Below are positions 1-7,017 of a stretch of DNA of 35,333 nucleotides, in pieces. This DNA is from a virus. The notes under the pieces are model-generated. The model had not been told where the DNA came from, did not search any database, and was given only the letters and a program-made list of their open reading frames with translations. How positions within the stretch are numbered: position 1 is the first letter of the stretch; the number at the start of each line of letters is the position of its first letter. The position numbers and the translations under genes were made by a program. The stretch covers positions 1 through 35,333 of IMG/VR virus record IMGVR_UViG_3300045283_000068; one strand, written 5' to 3'.

Positions 1-82
1 CTTCCTTTAAATCAAAGAATTTAATAATGTCGCTGGTCAAGTGTTGCTCGTGACATTATTAAATTCTTTGATTTAAAGGAAG
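1..82. repeat. Perfect 31-bp inverted repeat at the window start
   Basis: Bases 1-31 are the exact reverse complement of 52-82, separated by a 20-base loop (32-51). The right arm is part of the methyltransferase reading frame, where it encodes the strand just before SAM motif I. The left arm has stop codons in that frame (22-27) and makes no protein sense. The in-frame residues encoded from 31 onward (RWSSVARD) look like a normal family N-terminus. The base triplet GTC at 29-31 could belong both to the arm and to the expected upstream codon, which gives a short microhomology at the junction. The simplest reading is a fold-back (template-switch or assembly) artefact at a contig end. A true hairpin is possible but would disrupt the gene. 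Confidence 0.9.
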
Positions 83-507
83 ATGCAAAAGTATTAGATA
101 TTGGGTGCGGCAAGGGCTTTTTGGTTTATGATTTATTAGCCAATGGAATCCTGGGTTCTTATGGATTGGATGTTTCGGAATATGCTATTGAACATAGTAA
201 AATCAGGCATAGAGTCAGACAAGGCAACGCTTTAAAACTTCCATTTTCAGACAAATCTTTCGATTTGGTTGTTTCAATAAACGTGATTCATAATCTACCG
301 CGTGATGGCGTTATTCGTGCATTGAAGGAAATTGAGCGCGTGTCGGATAAGGCGTATATCGTAGTTGATAGCTATAATACTCCAGAGGAAAAAGCGATTT
401 TTGAAAGCTGGGTTCTGACTGCGGAGACTCATGGGTATCCAAGTGATTGGTTGAAAATTTTCGATGAAGCTGGATATAAGGGGTATTACAGTTGGAATCT
501 ATTATAG
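28..507 (+). CDS. Class I SAM-dependent methyltransferase, 5' partial
   Basis: This frame is open from 28 and ends with TAG at 505-507. The N-terminus is lost at the inverted repeat. The Rossmann-type methyltransferase pattern is clear: motif I VLDIGCGKG just after the repeat, the acidic strand end in YGLDVSEYAIEH (motif II), then LPFSDKSFDLVVSINVIHNL (motif IV region) and a strand reading YIVVDSY. The visible part is about 150 residues, so only a short N-terminal segment is missing. It acts in the cytoplasm with S-adenosylmethionine, and the substrate cannot be read from the sequence. Its 3' end overlaps the E1 alpha gene by 16 bases, so the two are probably co-translated and it belongs to the sugar cassette. 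Methylation of a sugar or of a sugar-linked intermediate is a guess from context. Confidence 0.8.
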   Translation, partial: CRWSSVARDIIKFFDLKEDAKVLDIGCGKGFLVYDLLANGILGSYGLDVSEYAIEHSKIRHRVRQGNALKLPFSDKSFDLVVSINVIHNLPRDGVIRALKEIERVSDKAYIVVDSYNTPEEKAIFESWVLTAETHGYPSDWLKIFDEAGYKGYYSWNLL

Positions 508-1358
508 AAAAAATGCTTTTAATTCGTCGTGTGGAAGAGGAGATTGTTTCTCGCTACCCGAAACAATTAATGAGGTGTCCGGTTCATCTCAGCATATCTC
601 AAGAAGCGATTGCCGTAGGTGTTTGTCATCATCTACGCAAGGAAGATTCTGTTTTTTCCACACATCGTTCACACGCTCATTATCTTGCCAAAAATGGTGA
701 CTTAGACAAAATGATTTTAGAGATTCATGGCAAGATAGGCGGTTGCCAAGATGGCCGAGCAGGTTCAATGCACCTAAACGATAAATCTGTAAACGTGATG
801 TCTATTCCCATCGTCGCCAGCGCCGTCCCTCTTGCTGTAGGCGTTGCCCTAGCCAACAAAATTGATGGTAACGGCAACATCGTAGTTTGCTTCTTTGGTG
901 ATGCAGCGGTTGAGGAAGGCGTGTTTTCTGAAAGCATGAACTTCGCCTCCCTCATGCAATTGCCTATTATTTTTGTGTGCGAAGATAATTCTTACTCAGT
1001 TGATACGCATATTAAGAAGCGTCAGCCAGATAGAAATTTGGTTGATTTAGGAAAAGCACATAATATTTTTTCAATGGTTATTGATAGTCATAATGTTTTT
1101 AAAATAGCAGAGAGATTTAAAGACGAAATATCTTTCGTTAGAGATAAGCAGAAGCCTATTTTTGTTGTGATGAAAACTCAGCGTTCGCATGTTCATTGTG
1201 GTGTTGATAAGGAGTTTGAATTGGAAAACGATCCGTTGGATGTTACAAAGCATCCTGACGATACCGAAATAATGGTGCGGATTACCAAAGCTTTCGATGC
1301 TGCCGAGGCCGCACCATTACCAACCCCAGACATGGCGAGCAAGCATGTCTACGCCTAG
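492..1358 (+). CDS. ThDP-dependent E1 component, alpha subunit (2-oxoacid dehydrogenase type)
   Basis: This 288-residue protein matches the alpha chain of pyruvate/acetoin-type E1 enzymes, which decarboxylate 2-oxo acids with thiamine diphosphate. Seen in sequence: RSHAHYLAKNGDL (about 59-71), GRAGSMHL (88-95), and a ThDP/Mg motif running from GDA at 136-138 to DN at 165-166. The family norm is GDG followed about 27 residues later by NN, so the motif is recognisable but altered (A for G, D for the first N). The TTG start at 492 is chosen because AAGGGG (478-483) lies 8 bases upstream. The first ATG (513) has no clear ribosome site. The C-terminus ends in VYA, as is usual in this family. It overlaps the E1 beta gene by 14 bases, which fits an alpha2beta2 enzyme. 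No E2 or E3 gene is in the window, so the acceptor is unknown. Confidence 0.85.
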   Translation: MESIIEKMLLIRRVEEEIVSRYPKQLMRCPVHLSISQEAIAVGVCHHLRKEDSVFSTHRSHAHYLAKNGDLDKMILEIHGKIGGCQDGRAGSMHLNDKSVNVMSIPIVASAVPLAVGVALANKIDGNGNIVVCFFGDAAVEEGVFSESMNFASLMQLPIIFVCEDNSYSVDTHIKKRQPDRNLVDLGKAHNIFSMVIDSHNVFKIAERFKDEISFVRDKQKPIFVVMKTQRSHVHCGVDKEFELENDPLDVTKHPDDTEIMVRITKAFDAAEAAPLPTPDMASKHVYA

Positions 1359-2295
1359 AATCATCACCTCAGCCCAAGCCATCAACGAAGCCCTAGCAAT
1401 CGTCGGAGAGCGCGACAAACGCGTATTGCTCATGGGGCAGGGTATAGACGACAAAGGAGCATTTTATGGTACTACGGAAGGATTATCGCATATATACGGT
1501 GACAGACTTATTGAAACACCCGTTTCTGAAAATGCGATGGTGGGAGTTGCAGTGGGATTGGCCATCTCAGGAAAACGACCTGTCATCCAATTCCATAGAG
1601 TCGAATTTGCCCTCCTTGCCATGGAACAAATCATCAATAATGCCGCCAAAATGCATTATATTAGCAATGGACAGCACAAATGTCCGTTAGTGATACGCAT
1701 GATTGTCGGGCGCGGCTGGGGTCAAGGGCCATGTCATTCGCAGAGTTTAGAGGCTATGTTTGCCTATATACCGGGATTGAAAGTTTTGATGCCTACATTT
1801 CCTGCTGATTATAAGGGTATGCTGATTTCAGCGATAGAGGATGATAACCCTGTGGTGATTATCGAGCATCGCTGGACGCATTATGTGAAGGGTAACGTGC
1901 CAGAAGGGTATTACAAGATCGATATTAATTGGCCTACGCAACTGCGTGAGGGAAAATATCAAACAATAGTAGCTAGTTCATATTCTGTTTTATCTCAGAT
2001 GAATGTAGAAGATTCTGATGTATTTGATCTCAGGGTAATGCGTCCATTAAAATTATTTGGTATCATAGAATCGGTACGAAAAACAGGCCATCTAATTATC
2101 TATGATACAGGTTATAAAACTTTAGGTATCGGTGCTGAGATTATCGCTCAGTGTGTAGAAGAAGGTTTAAAATTCACTGTAGAGCGTCATGGCATCCCCG
2201 ATCATCCTATCCCATCCTCACGTGGGTATTTGCCAGCGATATATCCTGATGGTTGTGGAGATCAGCCTAATCCTGAGTTTCAAGGGCCATTTTAG
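1345..2295 (+). CDS. ThDP-dependent E1 component, beta subunit
   Basis: This is the beta chain (316 residues) that pairs with the preceding alpha chain. Family landmarks are present: the Glu that contacts the thiamine ring in ETPVSEN (Glu62), the segment NNAAKMHYISNGQHKCPLVI, the CHSQSLEAMFAYIPGLKV stretch with its conserved His, and the C-terminal transketolase-like domain with a Pro-rich end. I use the ATG at 1345 (MSTPRIITSAQAIN). An in-frame upstream start at 1297 would add 16 residues read from alpha-chain codons and is unlikely. The family is about 320-330 residues, so the gene is full length. Its stop lies inside the convergent neighbour's 3' end. Codon use near the alpha/beta junction (about 1290-1440) looks more GC-rich than the flanking DNA, hinting at separate ancestry. 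Confidence 0.85.
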   Translation: MSTPRIITSAQAINEALAIVGERDKRVLLMGQGIDDKGAFYGTTEGLSHIYGDRLIETPVSENAMVGVAVGLAISGKRPVIQFHRVEFALLAMEQIINNAAKMHYISNGQHKCPLVIRMIVGRGWGQGPCHSQSLEAMFAYIPGLKVLMPTFPADYKGMLISAIEDDNPVVIIEHRWTHYVKGNVPEGYYKIDINWPTQLREGKYQTIVASSYSVLSQMNVEDSDVFDLRVMRPLKLFGIIESVRKTGHLIIYDTGYKTLGIGAEIIAQCVEEGLKFTVERHGIPDHPIPSSRGYLPAIYPDGCGDQPNPEFQGPF

Positions 2296-2929
2296 CAACA
2301 GTATCAACATCTCTTTGTAAATGTGGTCCAATCCCATTTCCGGGTTTTAGATAAGCGTGTTGACCTATGCGCTTGTCGGACTGCAAAGCTGGTATAATAT
2401 CATTCCAATTAGCCCCTATTTCCTCAGCTATTTTTGCTAATTTATTGGTGGTTTCGAGTTGTGCGACAAGATATAGATTGATGGCAATTTTTGATAGTTC
2501 AGCAGATTCGTAGGACATATGTAAAATAGGGCAATTGAATGATTGTAGAAATGTTAAATATCTTACATCAATAAATTCATTATCTCCTATAATAATTCTT
2601 TCAGGATTTAGTGCTCTTTCTAGGGCTTCATCATTTATCTTGAGAGTTTCAACCTGATAATAAAGTTGATATGTTGGCCATTTTATAGTGCGGGTAAATC
2701 CTGGGTCTACTTGGCAGAGAACGACGAGTATCGCGTCTTTTTTTAGTCTTGGTAAGATTTTTTCTACCGCTTCTTCTGGCGATACATCACTCGGCCTATC
2801 AGGGGAAATATATACAATATCACATTCCTCAATTTTTTCTGTGACTTCAAATCCATTAATCTTAGAGGCCTCCGCGCTATGCGTTCCGAGATGTCCGTAG
2901 TCAGAAAATCCAATTATAGGCTTACTCAT
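2267..2929 (-). CDS. Compact UDP-glucose/GDP-mannose dehydrogenase-family protein lacking the catalytic Cys
   Basis: This 220-residue protein resembles nucleotide-sugar dehydrogenases (usually about 400 residues or more) but is much shorter. A shortened Rossmann part is visible (GFSDYGHLGTHSAEASKINGFEV, then CDIVYISPD), then the VDPGFTR turn that matches the family PPGTT turn. The central helical domain follows (YESAELSKIAINLYLVAQL to IGANWNDIIPAL) with its RIG motif. The active-site loop reads PGNGIGPHLQRD where canonical members have PGxGxGGxCxPKD. The Cys needed for the two-step oxidation is absent, and the C-terminal NDP-sugar domain is missing. It may be a non-oxidising or non-catalytic relative, or use another chemistry. 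I recall similar Cys-free relatives in sugar loci, but not firmly. It is the last gene of the minus-strand operon and overlaps the HldE-like gene by 8 bases. Confidence 0.7.
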   Translation of the reverse strand: MSKPIIGFSDYGHLGTHSAEASKINGFEVTEKIEECDIVYISPDRPSDVSPEEAVEKILPRLKKDAILVVLCQVDPGFTRTIKWPTYQLYYQVETLKINDEALERALNPERIIIGDNEFIDVRYLTFLQSFNCPILHMSYESAELSKIAINLYLVAQLETTNKLAKIAEEIGANWNDIIPALQSDKRIGQHAYLKPGNGIGPHLQRDVDTVAKMALETQD

Positions 2930-4388
2930 ACTTACTTAACTTTCTCAAAACATCTTCTGGTTTAATCAGAACATTCCCATCTATTTCACACTCACAAGCA
3001 GCGGCCATTGAACCGATAATGCACGCCTGAGGGAGTGATTTGGTTGCGAGCATAGTAAGGGTAGCATAGGCAAGGAAGGCATCGCCAGCGCCAACGGCAT
3101 CCTTAACATTATTAGAAAAACTATCTACTGAATAAGGCAAATCATTCTCTAAGAAGAACGCGCCTCGCTCACCGAGTTTAAGAATGATATTTTTAGCCAT
3201 TGCTGCTTCTTTAGTAAGGGATACAAGATTACCAATATTTGAATCCTGATCTGCAAGTGCAAAACGCGCCTCTTTTTCATTAGGGGTGATTAAATCAAAT
3301 CCTTTGAATTCGGTGATATTTCCCCAACGAGATGCTACCTGACTATCGGCTACAGTAAAAATTCTATCAGGAATAGCTGTTGAAAAATCATTGATGGTTG
3401 CTTTGCTGAATATCCCGTGTCGAAAATCAGAGAATACGACACAATCTGCCGTAGTCTCTTTAATATCGCTTACAATTTCTTTAGCAATCCTTGCTGAAAT
3501 AGGTGCATTATCTAGAGTATCTATCTTCAGTAAACGCGATCCGCCAGCTATAATTGTATTCTTATGTGTAGTAGGGCGTGTTTCGTCAATAATTGCATTG
3601 ATTTTGACGCCTTCTATCTTCCTAGCTAGTGCACCATTCTTATCATTTCCGAGAACTGTCGTAAAAGTTACGTTTGCCCCAGCAGCAGCTAAATGCTGTG
3701 CCACGATTGCCGCTCCTCCGATGTAGTCTTCCTGACCGTCATAGAGGACGCTAAATGTTGGGGTTTTTGCATTGCTGCCTATAAGATTTGTTCGTGTGTA
3801 TGTGTCTATAATAGTGTCCCCGATAACATGTACTTTAAAATCTTTGAACTTGGTGAAAGCATCCCGCAACATATCGAATGTAATATCGAACCTCTTCATT
3901 AGGCTGATAAGTTTTTCGATATGAAGTTTTGGAAGATGTGTGTTTAAGAGCTTTGTGGAACTGTAAACAATGTCACCTGGGGTGAAGATCATTTCTCCGC
4001 CATAGCTTTCTACGGCTTGTGTTTCGGCTGATGTTGCGGGGTTATCAGCCCCATACTCGAATCCTTTGGCAAAATAATCGGGTTTCAATTCATTGATAAG
4101 CCCAATAGCATCAGGAGCATCTGTGATTAGCACATAATCAACCATTTCAAGGGCAGATAGGCTTTCAGCGCGGATTTGCTGAGGTACATGTGGTCGATAG
4201 ATACCTTTGGTGATATGCTTATCTGCTGTCAAACTAGCGACAAGAATCTCAGCTTTAGACTTTGCGTAGTTCAAGTGTCGAATATGGCCGGGATGCAAAA
4301 TATCAAAGCAGCCATGCGCTAAGATTACCTTCTTAGAACGGTCTAGCTTTTCAATAAGCAGTGGTAGCGTGGATATTTTGGAGGACAT
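2922..4388 (-). CDS. Bifunctional nucleotidyltransferase / PfkB sugar kinase, HldE-type with swapped domains
   Basis: This 488-residue protein has two enzymes in one chain. Residues about 15-150 form a cytidylyltransferase-like domain with the nucleotide-binding signature GCFDILHPGH (HPGH at 32-35). Residues about 165-488 form a PfkB/ribokinase-fold kinase, with YIGGAAIVAQHLAAAGANV and the catalytic GAGDAF at 433-438. In the Gram-negative ADP-heptose pathway HldE phosphorylates D-glycero-manno-heptose 7-phosphate and then transfers AMP to heptose 1-phosphate. Escherichia coli HldE has the kinase first and the transferase second, and here the order is reversed. The start overlaps the preceding epimerase gene by 38 bases, supporting co-translation. 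The sugar could be a heptose or another phosphate sugar. GmhA and GmhB, needed for the full heptose route, are not in the window. I withhold a gene symbol because of the reversed order. Confidence 0.82.
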   Translation of the reverse strand: MSSKISTLPLLIEKLDRSKKVILAHGCFDILHPGHIRHLNYAKSKAEILVASLTADKHITKGIYRPHVPQQIRAESLSALEMVDYVLITDAPDAIGLINELKPDYFAKGFEYGADNPATSAETQAVESYGGEMIFTPGDIVYSSTKLLNTHLPKLHIEKLISLMKRFDITFDMLRDAFTKFKDFKVHVIGDTIIDTYTRTNLIGSNAKTPTFSVLYDGQEDYIGGAAIVAQHLAAAGANVTFTTVLGNDKNGALARKIEGVKINAIIDETRPTTHKNTIIAGGSRLLKIDTLDNAPISARIAKEIVSDIKETTADCVVFSDFRHGIFSKATINDFSTAIPDRIFTVADSQVASRWGNITEFKGFDLITPNEKEARFALADQDSNIGNLVSLTKEAAMAKNIILKLGERGAFFLENDLPYSVDSFSNNVKDAVGAGDAFLAYATLTMLATKSLPQACIIGSMAAACECEIDGNVLIKPEDVLRKLSKYE

Positions 4389-5262
4389 TTGCGATCCCTT
4401 CCTCGAATGTTACTTTCGGTTCCCATCCAAGCTGGGTTTTAATCTTGGTAATATCAGCACAGGTAATATCAGGTTCATGTGATCGCTTAGGGATATAGGT
4501 TTTCTCACCTCCCAATAATTCCAGCATACGATTGACACTCTGAGGATTGCCAGTACCACAGTTGAATCGTTCACCACGAATATCTGTCTCGGCGGCGGCT
4601 AGGAAGGCTCTAGCTACGTCAGTTACATACACAAAGTCACGTTTTTGCTCACCATCACCAACCACCGTGAATGGCTTTCCTGAGAGCTTCTGCTGGATGA
4701 ATATACCAAGTCCTGTAGGGCCTACCCTAGGGCCGTATGCATCAAAAATACAGATTGCATTGGCAGGTAAGTCAAAAAATTGATTCCAATGGAATACAGC
4801 TTGCTCACCTAGATATTTGGAAAGTCCGTAAGGGTGTTGTAAATTGATAGGACAATTTTCACTTGTCGGAACCTCAGATGCTACCCCATAGTTTGCCGAT
4901 GACGAAGCATATACAAACTTTTTTACTTTAGCATGTCGGCACGCTTCTAACATTCTCACAGTTCCTTGCACATTCGTCATCATATATTCAGATGGGCGTT
5001 CAAATGATGGACGAATACTTCCTAGACCTGCAAGGTGGAAATAGTAATCTACATCTTCCATAACTGGATTTTCTGGCTCAAAGGTATTGATGTCTGCAAT
5101 TCGGATAGATAGGTTTGGGTTGATAATGCAATGATCTAAGTTAGATAAACCGCGTTCTTTTCCTGAGTCTATTACGCGAACCCGATGCCCTTTCTCAAGA
5201 AGGAGATCAACTAAGTGACTACCCACGAAGCCAAAACCACCAGAAACAACGGATATAGTCAT
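4351..5262 (-). CDS. NAD-dependent sugar epimerase/dehydratase (extended SDR) A
   Basis: This 303-residue extended short-chain dehydrogenase most likely acts on a nucleotide sugar (4-epimerase, 4,6-dehydratase or related). It has the NAD-binding GGFGFVG (8-14), an acidic residue ending strand 2 (VRVIDSG), the SSSANYG strand, and the catalytic YGLSK (Tyr145, Lys149). RDFVYVTDVARAFLAA and FNCGTG in the C-terminal half are typical of the substrate-binding region. The start at 5262 is chosen because its ATG overlaps the stop of the upstream gene (ATGA) and AAGGA lies about 10 bases upstream. A longer reading to 5319 would place extra basic residues before the Rossmann fold. It sits between a second epimerase and the HldE-like gene, so it probably reshapes the sugar before or after activation. 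Exact substrate not determinable. Confidence 0.85.
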   Translation of the reverse strand: MTISVVSGGFGFVGSHLVDLLLEKGHRVRVIDSGKERGLSNLDHCIINPNLSIRIADINTFEPENPVMEDVDYYFHLAGLGSIRPSFERPSEYMMTNVQGTVRMLEACRHAKVKKFVYASSSANYGVASEVPTSENCPINLQHPYGLSKYLGEQAVFHWNQFFDLPANAICIFDAYGPRVGPTGLGIFIQQKLSGKPFTVVGDGEQKRDFVYVTDVARAFLAAAETDIRGERFNCGTGNPQSVNRMLELLGGEKTYIPKRSHEPDITCADITKIKTQLGWEPKVTFEEGIANVLQNIHATTAY

Positions 5263-6269
5263 AATGCATTTATCCTTTTCAATCTTCTTACGGGATAATA
5301 AATATCGTCTTCTAAGCAATTAGGAACTTCAAATCTGCGGAATTCTTTAGCTAAACCGCGTATAGCGTCTTCAACAGAAAATTGCGGAACGAAGCCAAGG
5401 GCATTTTTAATCTTGTCAGAATTTATATGGTAGGAGCGAATGTCATCATCACTGGATTTTACTTCGATTTCGACATTTTTCTTAACTCCATATTTCGTGT
5501 ATTCTCCTTCCACAACTTTTTTTACCAGTTCTGCAATTTGCAATATGGACATATTCTGAAAGCCGACATTGAATATTTGATTGGCTATTTTTTCGGTAGG
5601 AGCAGTCATCAGTAATTTTACTACTTCTGCATAGTCTTTGACATGCAGGTTCGGGCGTAATTGTGAGCCGCCGAAAACTGTGATTTTATCTTTCATGCAA
5701 GCATGGCAGGTAAGAATATTGACTGATAAATCCAATCTTAGGCGAGGAGCATATCCACATACTGTTGCTGGTCGGAATATAACACCAACAAAATCAGCAT
5801 CCGTATGTTTGAATAATATCGGCTCCACAAGTCCCTTGTATTTGTTATAAAGGGTGAGGGGCACCAAAGGGTGATCTTCGAATACATCTGGTGCATCTGA
5901 TACACCGTAGACGGAACTTGTAGATGCATGAATAAAGCGTTTAATTCCTGAGCGTTTTGCTGCCAAAACCATTGGCTCAAAGGCATCATAATTTATACTG
6001 ATTGAAAGGGCATCATCTAGCTCAAAGCTTGCATCATTGGTAATACATGCAAGATTGATAAAAATGTCATGCTCCTTGCAAGCCTCTTCCAATTTGGCGG
6101 TATCACGAATGTCGCCTTCAATAATTTTTAGGTTAGGTAATCCTGTTAAATGCTCTTTTCCAAAGTAAAGAATGTCATATCCGGTAACTTCGTGTCCAGC
6201 GAATACTAAAGAGGGTATAAGAACGCTTGCTGTGTAGCCGCACGCGCCAGTGATAAAGACGCGACTCAT
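5259..6269 (-). CDS. NAD-dependent sugar epimerase/dehydratase (extended SDR) B
   Basis: This 336-residue extended SDR has a dinucleotide site GACGYTA (8-14), which is GxxGxxA rather than the usual GxxGxxG. The rest is normal: EGDIRD after the acidic strand, HASTSSVYG, the catalytic YNKYK (Tyr141, Lys145), FRPATVCG and LHVKDYAEVV. Sequence identity to the neighbouring epimerase is low by eye, so they are not a recent duplication and probably do different steps. It starts inside the transaldolase stop (ATGA, 6266-6269) and ends in an ATGA overlap with epimerase A, so translation of the three is coupled. Candidate roles are nucleotide-sugar 4-epimerase, 4,6-dehydratase or reductase, including an HldD-like heptose step. 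The sequence alone does not decide. Confidence 0.85.
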   Translation of the reverse strand: MSRVFITGACGYTASVLIPSLVFAGHEVTGYDILYFGKEHLTGLPNLKIIEGDIRDTAKLEEACKEHDIFINLACITNDASFELDDALSISINYDAFEPMVLAAKRSGIKRFIHASTSSVYGVSDAPDVFEDHPLVPLTLYNKYKGLVEPILFKHTDADFVGVIFRPATVCGYAPRLRLDLSVNILTCHACMKDKITVFGGSQLRPNLHVKDYAEVVKLLMTAPTEKIANQIFNVGFQNMSILQIAELVKKVVEGEYTKYGVKKNVEIEVKSSDDDIRSYHINSDKIKNALGFVPQFSVEDAIRGLAKEFRRFEVPNCLEDDIYYPVRRLKRINAL

Positions 6270-6952
6270 AATACATATCCCGATTTAGCCGCATCGTTAT
6301 AGAACATGCGAACCGTGTCTAGTGAAAATTCTGTTAAGTCTTTATCTTTAAATTTTTCGTACCTCGAAAGAATATCTGGTGTGACAGTGATGATGTGGCA
6401 GCCTTGATTTGATGCTTGATATATATTTAAAACCTCACGGCAAGATGCCCAGAGGATTTTTATTGGTGGGTCTGTATCTACTACTGCATTGGCAATAATA
6501 GATTCGGCATCACCACCAGTGTCGGTTATACGGCCAGCAAAGATAGAAATTATCCCGCTCTTCATTGCTTTTGCAATTTCATTTACCTGTTCTTCCGTAA
6601 ATACTGCCGTCACGTTGCATACGATTCCATCATCGCTCAATTTCTTCACCAGCGGTGCGGCGCTCTCACCTTCTGTATTAGTTATCGGAATTTTAACATT
6701 TACATTACTACCCCATGACGCAATCTTACGAGCCTGACACTCCATTTCATCCCACTCATCGGAGAACACCTCAAAAGAGATTGGTAGTCCATCGGCAATT
6801 TCTAATGCTTCTTTGCAGAATGCTTCGTAGTCCGTGACACCGGCTTGCCTAGCCAGCGAAGGGTTGGTCGTAAACCCGCGTACAAGTGGGTTCTTACGCC
6901 CTTCGCACATGGCTTCGAGATTTGCACCGTCTAAATAAATATCAATTCCCAT
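6266..6952 (-). CDS. Transaldolase / fructose-6-phosphate aldolase family (TalC-like)
   Basis: At 228 residues it has the size of the small TalC/FSA type rather than classical TalB (about 316). Conserved blocks are IYLDGANLEAM at the N-terminus, GFTTNPSLAR (26-35), EVFSD, the Schiff-base lysine in NVKIPIT (Lys87), CNVTAVFTEEQ and SIFAGRITDTGGD. The enzyme transfers a dihydroxyacetone unit between sugar phosphates, linking fructose 6-phosphate with sedoheptulose 7-phosphate, the entry compound of heptose synthesis. GAGG is 4 bases before the ATG (6957-6960 on the minus strand). It is the first gene of the five-gene minus-strand operon, directly behind a promoter-like sequence. Small transaldolases are known as auxiliary metabolic genes of marine cyanophages, where they feed the pentose phosphate pathway. 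Here the setting suggests sugar precursor supply. Confidence 0.88.
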   Translation of the reverse strand: MGIDIYLDGANLEAMCEGRKNPLVRGFTTNPSLARQAGVTDYEAFCKEALEIADGLPISFEVFSDEWDEMECQARKIASWGSNVNVKIPITNTEGESAAPLVKKLSDDGIVCNVTAVFTEEQVNEIAKAMKSGIISIFAGRITDTGGDAESIIANAVVDTDPPIKILWASCREVLNIYQASNQGCHIITVTPDILSRYEKFKDKDLTEFSLDTVRMFYNDAAKSGYVL

Positions 6953-6980
6953 AATTCCTCTTTCGGTGTATTATCGTATT

Positions 6981-7008
6981 ACATTATGGCATTTTATTTT
7001 TAGGTCAA
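6981..7008 (-). promoter_or_regulatory. Putative sigma70-type promoter for the minus-strand sugar operon
   Basis: Read on the minus strand, TTGACC (7008-7003) is followed after 16 bases by TAATGT (6986-6981), which keeps the key T, A and final T of the -10 box. Transcription would begin near 6974, about 20 bases before the transaldolase start. The 65-base gap between transaldolase and terminase is the only space between the two divergent transcription units. Confidence 0.5.
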
Positions 7009-7017
7009 GAAGATATT

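Noticed and set aside
1-82. Hairpin telomere or transposon terminal repeat
   Set aside because: Only one short repeat, one arm lies inside a gene of normal type, and no transposase or protelomerase gene is present. A fold-back artefact explains it better.
464-700. Open frame on the + strand overlapping the methyltransferase and E1 alpha starts
   Set aside because: It is out of frame with both well-supported genes, its product resembles no family and is rich in residues typical of shifted frames.
3391-3902. Two + strand frames inside the HldE-like gene
   Set aside because: They are antisense shadows of the kinase domain with hydrophobic, Cys-rich, family-less products and no ribosome site.
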